Below, piece after piece: positions 1 to 5,949 of a DNA stretch of 7,906 bases (position 1 is the stretch's first letter; every line of letters starts with the position of its first letter). A program made the translations under genes and the position numbers. The notes under the pieces were generated by a model. That model was not told where the DNA came from, did not search any database, and saw only the letters and a list, made by a program, of their open reading frames with translations. Source of the DNA: JBBRZF01 sp038236965 (GTDB lineage: Bacteria; Acidobacteriota; Terriglobia; Terriglobales; Acidobacteriaceae); the NCBI GenBank assembly GCA_038236965.1, contig JBBRZF010000163.1, positions 1-7,906 of the forward strand. Reading direction: 5' to 3'.

Positions 1-1119
1 GATCCGGCGATACTGGCAACCTTGTATCCGAACATTCCCACGCAGGCGCAGTTGACTGCGTCCCAGCCGACGATCGCGAAAGTGGATCCGGGTCTGAAAT
101 CTCCCTACTCAGTGCAGTTTGCCACGACGCTGGAGCGGCAGGTGACGAAGTCGGCAACGGCATCGGTCACCTACCTTCATTCGCATGGGGTACACACGCT
201 GGTCTCGCAAAACGTGAACGCGCCGCTGCCGGGCACGTACGATCCCGCGACGGGCACGGGCGTGTATCCGTTGGGACAGAAGCAGATCGTGAACCAGTAC
301 GAATCGCAGGGAAGGTTCAACCAGAACCAGATGATCGCGAACGCGAATATTCGTAGCAAGAAGTTTACGATGTTTGGTTTCTACATGTTGAACTTTGCCA
401 ACAGCAACACGAGCGGCGCGAGCAGTTTCCCTTCGAGTCCCTACGATTTGATGGCCGACTATGGTCGCGCTAATTTCGACGTGCGGCATCGAGGAGTAAT
501 CGGCGGCAACATCAGTTTGCCGTACCGTGTCTCGTTGAGTCCGTTCATCATTTCCAATTCCGGATCGCCCTATAACATCGTGGTCGGGCGAGACCTGAAT
601 GGTGACGGCATCTTCAACGATCGACCAGCGTTTGCTACAGCCACGAGCACGAACGTTATTGCGACACAATGGGGCCTTCTCGATATCAACCCTGCTCCCG
701 GAGTTGCGAGGATCCCGATCAACTACGGCACGGGGCCGCTCACCGTGACGATGAACCTGCGCGTCAGCAAGTCGTTTGGCTTTGGAAAAGAGACTGGCAA
801 CGCTGCCTCGGCACAACGCGGCGGCGAGCGTGGCCCGGGAGGCCCGATGATGATGGGCGGTTCTGGCGGACGTGGCGGGGAACATGGTGGGGGTGGAGGT
901 CAGATGGGTGGCGGCGGGCAAGGTGGAACGCATCGCTACAACCTGACGATCAGCGCTTCCGCTCGCAATCTGCTGAACCGAGTGAATCTTGCGAATCCGG
1001 TAGGCAACTTGAACTCGCCGTATGTCGGACAATCGATTGCTCTGGCGGGTGGACCGTTCGGCGGAACAGGCGGCGCTGCGAACCGGCGCGTCGATCTGCA
1101 GATGCAATTCTCGTTCTAA
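1..1119 (+). CDS. TonB-dependent receptor, Oar-like outer-membrane beta-barrel, C-terminal part (5' end outside window)
   Basis: The frame is open from base 1, so this is the last 372 residues of a longer protein; the TTG at 22 is an internal Leu, not a start. It resembles the C-terminal barrel of the large carboxypeptidase-regulatory-like TonB-dependent receptors common in Acidobacteria, which take up an unknown substrate, often glycan- or metal-related. Visible hallmarks are a strand pair starting SPYSVQFATTLERQ (about residues 34-47), the FDVRHRGVIGGNISLP segment (about 159-174), a DLNGDGIFNDRP acidic loop (about 198-209), and an ARNLLNRVNLANPVG strand near the end. The last residues (LQMQFSF) end in Phe, the usual BAM-recognition signal of outer-membrane barrels. 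A Gly/Met-rich insert lies at about residues 273-309. The plug and signal peptide are outside the window, so the substrate cannot be named. A terminator hairpin follows the stop. Confidence 0.88.
   Translation, partial: DPAILATLYPNIPTQAQLTASQPTIAKVDPGLKSPYSVQFATTLERQVTKSATASVTYLHSHGVHTLVSQNVNAPLPGTYDPATGTGVYPLGQKQIVNQYESQGRFNQNQMIANANIRSKKFTMFGFYMLNFANSNTSGASSFPSSPYDLMADYGRANFDVRHRGVIGGNISLPYRVSLSPFIISNSGSPYNIVVGRDLNGDGIFNDRPAFATATSTNVIATQWGLLDINPAPGVARIPINYGTGPLTVTMNLRVSKSFGFGKETGNAASAQRGGERGPGGPMMMGGSGGRGGEHGGGGGQMGGGGQGGTHRYNLTISASARNLLNRVNLANPVGNLNSPYVGQSIALAGGPFGGTGGAANRRVDLQMQFSF
817..927 (+). repeat. Gly/Met-rich low-complexity insert in the receptor barrel
   Basis: About 37 codons are dominated by Gly with Arg, Met, His and Gln. 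They contain runs such as GPGGPMMMGGSGG and GGGGGQMGGGGQGG. The insert lies between two strand-like segments (ending VSKSFGFGKE and starting THRYNLTISASARN), so it probably forms a flexible loop at the barrel surface. The DNA is an irregular GGN-rich tract, not an exact tandem repeat. Similar Gly-rich loops are known in acidobacterial receptors of this type; a specific role is not evident. Confidence 0.8.
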
Positions 1120-1138
1120 GGGCGATTCAACCTGGAAA

Positions 1139-1173
1139 GACGGCGGCCGATCATGGCCGCCGTTACTATTTGC
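1139..1173 (+). terminator. Rho-independent-type terminator after the receptor gene
   Basis: ACGGCGGCC (1140-1148) pairs perfectly with GGCCGCCGT (1155-1163) around a 6-base GATCAT loop. One further G-U pair is possible at 1139/1164. The stem is followed by the weak T-rich stretch TTACTATTT. It begins 20 bases after the receptor stop and 77 bases before the hemerythrin start, so it should insulate the two genes. The T-tract is imperfect, so termination efficiency is uncertain. Confidence 0.7.
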
Positions 1174-1181
1174 GGCGAGAC

Positions 1182-1208
1182 TCTGGCGCGAGCCCAACCC
1201 GCGCCAGA
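1182..1208 (+). promoter_or_regulatory. Perfect 9-bp stem-loop in the leader of the hemerythrin gene
   Basis: TCTGGCGCG (1182-1190) is the exact reverse complement of CGCGCCAGA (1200-1208), with a 9-base loop. The stem ends 32 bases before the hemerythrin ATG and about 20 bases before its Shine-Dalgarno. There is no T-run after it, so it does not look like a terminator. It could be an mRNA leader structure or a protein-binding dyad; the role is inference only. Confidence 0.4.
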
Positions 1209-1240
1209 CCCGGCCCATCCAAGGATGCAGGGAGAACTAA

Positions 1241-1720
1241 ATGGACGCACTTAAGTTGCTCAAGCAGGACCACGACACAGTAAAGGCAATTTTGAAGACA
1301 CTGGACGACACGACGGAACGTGCGGGTAAGACGCGCAGCAGTTTGTTCGACAAACTGAAAAGGGAACTCACGATCCACGAGACGATAGAGGAAGAAATCC
1401 TGTATCCGGCCTTTCAGGAACAGGCAAAATTGAAAGACATCGTGCTGGAGGGTTACCAGGAACATCACGTGGTGGACCTGGTGATGGACGAACTTGCGGA
1501 GCTCTCAACCAGTGACGAGACGTGGGGCGCGAAGTTGAGCGTAGTGAAAGAAAACGTGGAGCACCACATCGAAGAAGAGGAAGGCGACATGTTCAAGAAG
1601 GCTCGCCAACTATTCGAATCGCAAGAACTGGAGCAGCTTGGCGCGCGACTGGAAGCGCGCAAACTAGAGTTGAAAAAGGAATCGCCGGAGGAACTGCAGG
1701 AGTCTCGCGAAGCGGCGTAG
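1241..1720 (+). CDS. Hemerythrin HHE cation-binding domain protein
   Basis: This 159-residue, all-helical, charged protein has the HHE ligand pattern of the hemerythrin family (PF01814), whose members bind a di-iron centre in a four-helix bundle and serve in oxygen, NO or redox sensing, storage or protection. Candidate ligands seen are His11 (KQDHDTV), His46 and Glu50 (IHETIEEEILYP), His75/76 (YQEHHVVDL), His108/109 and a following acidic cluster at 111-116 (VEHHIEEEEGDMF). The last 35 residues are Lys/Glu-rich and probably a helical or coiled-coil tail. There is no signal peptide or membrane segment, so it is likely cytoplasmic. The ATG is preceded by AGGGAG (1229-1234) with 6 bases of spacing, which supports this start. 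It is probably a single-gene unit, with a terminator hairpin on each side. Which ligand (O2, NO or iron) it handles cannot be told from the sequence. Confidence 0.92.
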   Translation: MDALKLLKQDHDTVKAILKTLDDTTERAGKTRSSLFDKLKRELTIHETIEEEILYPAFQEQAKLKDIVLEGYQEHHVVDLVMDELAELSTSDETWGAKLSVVKENVEHHIEEEEGDMFKKARQLFESQELEQLGARLEARKLELKKESPEELQESREAA

Positions 1721-1753
1721 GAGCGCTTGTAAAGGCCAGAAGAGAAGAAGCAG

Positions 1754-1782
1754 AAGAGCACCGGTCAGAGCCGGTGCTTTTT
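1754..1782. terminator. Bidirectional terminator between convergent hemerythrin and DUF2127 genes
   Basis: AGCACCGG (1757-1764) pairs perfectly with CCGGTGCT (1771-1778) around TCAGAG. On the plus strand the stem runs into TTTTT (1778-1782). On the minus strand it is followed by a pyrimidine-rich stretch (TCTTCTGCTTCTTCTC). It begins 34 bases after the hemerythrin stop and 14 bases past the DUF2127 stop, so it can serve both genes. Confidence 0.85.
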
Positions 1783-1795
1783 GCTGCACGAAAAT

Positions 1796-2302
1796 CTAGT
1801 CGGCGGAAACGAATTCGCGGGCTTTGCGGTCGCCGAAACGCACGTAAGCGATGTAGGCGAGAATCACCAGGTTGGTGATAAGGAATCCCCAACGCAGCAG
1901 GGTCGCACCTTTGAGTAGCTCTCGAATCTCTAACGGTAGGTAGATTGTCCCGGAGACCAGGGCCATCCACTCTGCCCATACGCGTCCGCGCCAGAGGCCG
2001 TACCCTTCGATGAAGCGGAGTGCGACGTAGATACCGGCAAAGCCGACGACAAGGAAGACGTTCGAGTCCATGGCGCGCTCGGCGGCGTTGAGGAAGAGGG
2101 CAGCGAAATGGCGCGCGGGATCGATGTGGAAGAAATCGAGCATCCGAAGCGCAATCGTCTGCAGATCGACGTCGCGGCGGAGCAGCACCACGAAGGCAAT
2201 GGTGATGCCCAGCACGAGCACACCTTTGACGATCTCCACAGCAGCAACGCTGCGCAGTCCTTTTATGTGCGCGCTATCAGTCTGTTTGATATCGATATGC
2301 AA
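1796..2302 (-). CDS. DUF2127 family predicted membrane protein, TTG start
   Basis: The 168-residue product matches the DUF2127 pattern (PF09900). It has an N-terminal GLRSVAAVEIVKGVLVL segment leading into a first hydrophobic helix (about residues 18-42), a second helix about 82-98, then the conserved RFIEGYGLWRGRVWAEW stretch followed by SGTIYLPLEIREL, and a final helix about 138-155 before a short charged tail. Four membrane helices are likely, with the inner membrane as location. The biochemical function of the family is not known to me. The only N-terminal start fitting the homologous beginning is TTG at 2302; an in-frame TAG lies nine codons upstream and no good Shine-Dalgarno is visible, so the start is less certain than the family assignment. 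A later GTG at about codon 22 would cut into the first helix. The gene converges on hemerythrin and diverges from the FAD/Fe-S oxidase. Confidence 0.85.
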   Translation of the reverse strand: MHIDIKQTDSAHIKGLRSVAAVEIVKGVLVLGITIAFVVLLRRDVDLQTIALRMLDFFHIDPARHFAALFLNAAERAMDSNVFLVVGFAGIYVALRFIEGYGLWRGRVWAEWMALVSGTIYLPLEIRELLKGATLLRWGFLITNLVILAYIAYVRFGDRKAREFVSAD

Positions 2303-2353
2303 TGTAAGGGCGTCCGGGCTCTAAGTGTATGCGATGCAGATTGTGTGCGCAGC

Positions 2354-2382
2354 GAAATACTTCACGAGCGCTGCTGCACCAA
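2354..2382 (-). promoter_or_regulatory. Candidate sigma70-like promoter for the DUF2127 gene
   Basis: On the minus strand TTGGTG (2382-2377) is separated by 17 bases from TATTTC (2359-2354). This would place the transcript start about 45 bases before the TTG codon. Both hexamers are only partial matches to the consensus, so this is a weak prediction. Confidence 0.22.
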
Positions 2383-2657
2383 ACTTGTGATTAGCTGAGC
2401 CGATAAAATCCCCGATGATGCCGTAGTCCTGAATTTTAGGAGGCTGCTGGAATTGTGAGAACACCATCAAGGTAGATGTTGAAAGTGGCAGACGTGATGC
2501 CATTTGGGACACGCAGGAACAAAGACTGGTAGCACTGCATGTTCGCAATCTGCGCTCGCCGGGAATATGCTTGATGGCAGTGTCGTGCGGGGAATGCGCA
2601 CTCTGGGGCCGACCTCAAAGAGCCGAGGAATCGGACAGGAATGCGAAAACGCTGATG

Positions 2658-2673
2658 TTGTGAACTTGCACAA
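2658..2673. promoter_or_regulatory. Small inverted repeat TTGTG-N6-CACAA before the oxidase gene
   Basis: TTGTG (2658-2662) and CACAA (2669-2673) form a dyad centred 22 bases before the ATG and ending 4 bases before the GGGAG ribosome-binding site. Its position would allow a repressor to block transcription or early elongation. Hydroxyacid dehydrogenase genes are often controlled by GntR- or LysR-type regulators, but no regulator gene is in the window and the dyad is short. Confidence 0.25.
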
Positions 2674-2687
2674 ACCCGGGAGAAAAG

Positions 2688-5600
2688 ATGGCCGAACAAC
2701 TCGTCACGATCGTGAATCCAAATGTCTCACTAACGCCGGCACCGACGGAGTGGGATGGGGATGCGGCGCGATTAGAGCGCGCACTGCGCGGGCGCATCGA
2801 GGGAGAAGTTCGTTTCGATAACGGATCGCGGGCGCTATATGCGACGGATGGTTCGAACTATCGGCAGGTTCCCATAGGCGTTGTGATTCCGCGACACGAA
2901 GCGGACGTGGTCAACACGGTTGCGCTCTGTCGTGAATTCGGAGCGCCTATTCTTGCGCGCGGTGGCGGAACCAGCTTGGCGGGACAATGTTGCAACGTCG
3001 CGGTGGTCATGGACTTCAGCAAGTACATGAACCAGATCATCGAAATCAACGCGGCAGAGCGATGGGCGAGAGTTCAGCCGGGACTGGTGCTGGATGTGTT
3101 GCGGAAAGAGGCGGCGAAGGTCGGCCTTACGTTTGGCCCCGATCCGGCTACGCATAATCATTGCACGCTCGGCGGCATGATCGGCAATAACTCTTGCGGA
3201 GTTCATTCCGTCATGGCGGGACGCACCTCCGATAACATCCTCGAACTCGACATACTTACCTACGACGGCGATCGCATGACCGTGGGTGCTGCGAGCGAAA
3301 CGGAACTCGAATCAATCGTCCGCGAGGGTGGACGTCGCGGCGAAATCTACGCACGTCTCAAGGCGCTGCGTGATCGGTATGGCAACCTCGTGCGTGAGAA
3401 GTATCCAGACATCCCGCGGAGAGTGTCGGGCTATAACCTGGACAATCTCTTGCCCGAGAATGGATTCAATGTAGCGCAGGCGCTGGTCGGATCGGAATGC
3501 ACCTGTGTCCTGATCCTTGAAGCGAAAGTGCGACTGGTGAAGAATCCGGAAGCGCGCACACTTCTGGTGCTCGGCTATCCCGATGTCTATTGCGCGGGAG
3601 ATCACATTCCCGAGGTGATGTCCGCAGGGCCGATAGGCTGCGAAGGGATCGACGACCGCTTAGTCAGCTACATCAAGCGCAAGAACATCCACATGCAGGA
3701 CCTGAAGATACTGCCTGAAGGAAAGGGTTGGCTGCTGGTTGAGTTCGGCGGCGACTCGAAACAGGGGTCCGACGCGAAGGCCCGCCAGCTGATGCGGGAA
3801 TTGAAGTCCAAGAACGATGCTCCGGACATGCTGTTGTACGACGACGAAAAAATAGCGGCCATGGTGTGGGAGATCCGCGAGTCAGCATTGGGAGCGACGG
3901 CGTTCGTACCCGGTGAGCCAGTTACGTGGGAAGGCTGGGAAGATGCGGCTGTACTGCCGGAGAAGGTCGGCCATTACCTGCGCGCATTCCGCAAATTGCT
4001 GGATGCCTATGGCTACAGTTGCTCGCTTTACGGACACTTCGGTCAAGGCTGTATTCACACTCGTATCGATTTCAAACTCACCACCGCTCCGGGCATCGAA
4101 CACTATCGCAACTTTGTACACGAAGCCTCTGACCTGGTGCTGAGTTTTGGCGGATCGCTTTCCGGCGAACACGGGGATGGTCAGTCGCGAGCCGAACTGT
4201 TGCCCAAGATGTTCGGGCCGGAATTGATCGAGGCCTTCCACGAATTTAAATCGATATGGGATCCGCAGTGGATGATGAATCCCGGAAAGGTGGTGCGGGC
4301 CTATCGCCTGGACGAGAATCTCCGATTAGGCGCCGACTACAAGCCTTGGGCACCGGAAACGCATTTCCAGTTTCCGGACGACGAAGGCAGTTTCGCTCAC
4401 GCGGCTTTGCGATGCGTCGGCGTTGGAAATTGCCGTCGTCACGAGACTAAAACGATGTGTCCAAGTTATCGAGTGACCTACGAGGAGATGCACTCGACGC
4501 GCGGTCGCGCGCATCTGCTGTTCGAGTTGACGAAGGAAGATGTGCTGCACGATGGCTGGCGGGATGAGACGGTGAAGGAATCGCTCGATCTCTGTCTGGC
4601 CTGCAAAGGATGCAAAGGCGATTGCCCAGTCAATGTCGATCTAGCAACGCTGAAAGCGGAGTTCCTGTCACATTATTTTGAAGGCAAGCTGCGACCGCGA
4701 CACGCCTACGCATTCGGCCTCATCGATAAATGGGCAGCGCTGGCATCGAGGGTGCCGGGACTGATCAACCTTATTACGCAACTGCCGGGATTGAGTGCGC
4801 TGGCTAAATTGGCAGCGGGCATGTCACAGGAACGGAGCATCCCGGCTTTTGCTCCGGAGACATTCAAGGCATGGTTCGCGCGACGCGAACGACGCAACGT
4901 CGGCGGCGCGAAAGTGATCCTCTGGGGAGATACCTTCAATAACTATTTCACTCCGCTCACCGCACAGGCGGCGGTAGAAGCACTGGAGAGCGGCGGGTAC
5001 GAAGTCGTAGTTCCCATGCAGCACCTTTGCTGCGGTCGTCCACTCTACGACTTCGGCATGCTTGCAATGGCGAAGCGCTACCTGCAAAAGATATTAACCA
5101 CGCTTGAGAAAGAGATCGAGGCAGGAGTTCCCATTGTCGGATTGGAGCCGAGTTGCATCTCCGTATTCCGCGATGAGATGTGCAACCTGTTGCCACGCGA
5201 TGCGCGCGCCAAAAAGTTGAAGGCGCAAACCTTTCTGCTAAGCGAGTTTCTGGATAAGAACAAGGAGAAGTTCAGCTTCCCGCATCTCGACGCAAAGGCG
5301 CTGGTGCAGGGGCATTGCCATCACAAGGCGCTGTTCAAAATCGAGACCGAGGAGAATGTCCTGAGGCGGATGGGAGTCGATTTCGAAACTCCGAACAACG
5401 GTTGCTGCGGCATGGCGGGGTCGTTCGGATTCGAGAGCGACAAGTTCGATATTTCGTCGAGCATCGCTGAACACGAACTGCTGCCGCACATCGCAAACGC
5501 GGCGAAGAGCACGCTGATTCTGGCAGACGGATTCAGTTGCAGGGAACAGATCGCGCAATTGACGGACAGAGAGGCGCTCCATCTCGCCGAGGTGATGCAG

Positions 5601-5756
5601 ATGTCGCTGCACAATCCGGGTAGGAGCGGCGATTTCCCTGAGCGCGCGATCCGTGAGAGGCAGCGACAAAGCGTCCGAAAGTCCATGCAGCGAGTTGGAT
5701 TCGGGCTGGCACTAGGAGCGGTAGCGTTGGCCATGTGGCTGCTCCGGCGAAGTTGA
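2688..5756 (+). CDS. FAD- and [4Fe-4S]-binding D-2-hydroxyacid dehydrogenase, YdiJ/GlcD-GlpC fusion type, with C-terminal membrane anchor
   Basis: This 1022-residue fusion oxidises a D-2-hydroxyacid to a 2-oxoacid and passes electrons through FAD and Fe-S centres to the respiratory chain. Residues about 60-290 are the FAD-binding-4 domain: ARGGGTSLAGQ at 90-100, PDPATHNHCTLGGMIGNNSCG at 151-171, RRVSGYNLDNLL at 244-255. About 310-540 is the FAD-oxidase C domain with YGHFGQGCIHTRID (448-461), metal-site GEHGDGQSR (493-501) and MNPGKV. Ferredoxin-like Cys groups follow: C576, C582 and C591, then C636-C639-C642-C646 (CxxCxxCxxxCP). The CCG domain has CCG at 781-783, PSC at 821-823, HCHHK at 876-880 and CCG at 906-908. 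Residues 1003-1018 form one hydrophobic helix followed by RRS, a likely inner-membrane tail anchor. GGGAG at 2678-2682 supports the ATG. Length matches E. coli YdiJ (about 1018 residues), reported as a D-2-hydroxyglutarate dehydrogenase; D-lactate (Dld-II-like) is the main alternative substrate. It is transcribed alone. Confidence 0.9.
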   Translation: MAEQLVTIVNPNVSLTPAPTEWDGDAARLERALRGRIEGEVRFDNGSRALYATDGSNYRQVPIGVVIPRHEADVVNTVALCREFGAPILARGGGTSLAGQCCNVAVVMDFSKYMNQIIEINAAERWARVQPGLVLDVLRKEAAKVGLTFGPDPATHNHCTLGGMIGNNSCGVHSVMAGRTSDNILELDILTYDGDRMTVGAASETELESIVREGGRRGEIYARLKALRDRYGNLVREKYPDIPRRVSGYNLDNLLPENGFNVAQALVGSECTCVLILEAKVRLVKNPEARTLLVLGYPDVYCAGDHIPEVMSAGPIGCEGIDDRLVSYIKRKNIHMQDLKILPEGKGWLLVEFGGDSKQGSDAKARQLMRELKSKNDAPDMLLYDDEKIAAMVWEIRESALGATAFVPGEPVTWEGWEDAAVLPEKVGHYLRAFRKLLDAYGYSCSLYGHFGQGCIHTRIDFKLTTAPGIEHYRNFVHEASDLVLSFGGSLSGEHGDGQSRAELLPKMFGPELIEAFHEFKSIWDPQWMMNPGKVVRAYRLDENLRLGADYKPWAPETHFQFPDDEGSFAHAALRCVGVGNCRRHETKTMCPSYRVTYEEMHSTRGRAHLLFELTKEDVLHDGWRDETVKESLDLCLACKGCKGDCPVNVDLATLKAEFLSHYFEGKLRPRHAYAFGLIDKWAALASRVPGLINLITQLPGLSALAKLAAGMSQERSIPAFAPETFKAWFARRERRNVGGAKVILWGDTFNNYFTPLTAQAAVEALESGGYEVVVPMQHLCCGRPLYDFGMLAMAKRYLQKILTTLEKEIEAGVPIVGLEPSCISVFRDEMCNLLPRDARAKKLKAQTFLLSEFLDKNKEKFSFPHLDAKALVQGHCHHKALFKIETEENVLRRMGVDFETPNNGCCGMAGSFGFESDKFDISSSIAEHELLPHIANAAKSTLILADGFSCREQIAQLTDREALHLAEVMQMSLHNPGRSGDFPERAIRERQRQSVRKSMQRVGFGLALGAVALAMWLLRRS

Positions 5757-5949
5757 TTCAACGTGGTTAACCAGAGGTCTGGATTTTCTGCGGCGTGGCA
5801 CTTCCTCCTGGAATCAAAACCCCTGGCAAGATTGAGAGCGAAAAGGAGGAACGATGAAAACACGTATAACCTCCGCAAAGGTCTCGCCGCAAGCTTCGCT
5901 GAACGGTTTTCTTACTCTCTCGTAGAGTTCATCCGGAACGCCTTTCCGG
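5757..5949. other. Convergent intergenic spacer with weak hairpins
   Basis: The spacer lies between the ends of the oxidase (+) and the porin (-). Just past the oxidase stop are GGTTAACC (5764-5771) and a small CCAG-AGGT-CTGG hairpin followed by ATTTT, a poor terminator at best. Just past the porin stop on the minus strand is CCGGAA-N5-TTCCGG (5933-5949), a 6-bp stem without a T-run. No strong intrinsic terminator is visible for either gene. A 23-codon ORF with a strong ribosome-binding site sits inside the spacer and is listed separately. Confidence 0.5.
5854..5925 (+). CDS. 23-residue ORF with strong Shine-Dalgarno; possible small peptide or 5' remnant of an AhpD-like gene
   Basis: AAGGAGGA (5843-5850) is a near-perfect Shine-Dalgarno 3 to 4 bases ahead of an ATG. 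The ORF encodes MKTRITSAKVSPQASLNGFL followed by TLS and a TAG. The beginning resembles the N-terminus of carboxymuconolactone decarboxylase / AhpD-like peroxidase proteins, which commonly open with a short basic stretch, then K-(V/A)-(S/A)-P-x-A and a hydrophobic helix. No later part of that family (the Cys-x-x-Cys site) follows in any frame before the porin gene. It may thus be the stump of a gene whose remainder was deleted, or a genuine small peptide. The resemblance is judged by eye over 23 residues, so confidence is low. Confidence 0.3.
   Translation: MKTRITSAKVSPQASLNGFLTLS

Larger units (their letters stand above)
2303..2687. other. Divergent intergenic spacer, no intact gene
   Basis: This 385-base region separates two divergently transcribed genes and must hold both promoters. 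Short ORFs cross it in several frames, but none has a start site with a ribosome-binding site or a recognisable full domain. On the minus strand, 2408-2437 translates as KIQDYGIIGD, like the N-terminus of GH15 glycosidases. Upstream of it in another minus frame (about 2436-2507) is VPNGITSATFNIYLDGVLT, which ends at a stop. These may be relics of decayed coding sequence. A small dyad (2658-2673) lies just before the ribosome-binding site of the oxidase gene. Confidence 0.6.

Noticed and set aside
109..1218. A 369-codon open frame antisense to the TonB-dependent receptor
   Set aside because: It is Arg-rich, has no recognisable domain, and lies opposite a gene with clear family motifs and an outer-membrane C-terminus; long antisense frames are common in GC-rich DNA.
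669..1283. A 204-codon plus-strand frame overlapping the receptor end and the hemerythrin start
   Set aside because: It is Arg/Trp/Ser-rich without domain features and crosses the terminator hairpin; it is an out-of-frame shadow.
2659..2672. CRP-type site (TGTGA...CACA) before the oxidase gene
   Set aside because: The half-site spacing is wrong for the CRP consensus (TGTGA-N6-TCACA) and the second half is incomplete.
5321..5878. A 185-codon minus-strand frame opposite the end of the oxidase
   Set aside because: It is antisense to the CCG domain, whose motifs are intact on the plus strand; composition is Ser/Arg-rich with no domain.
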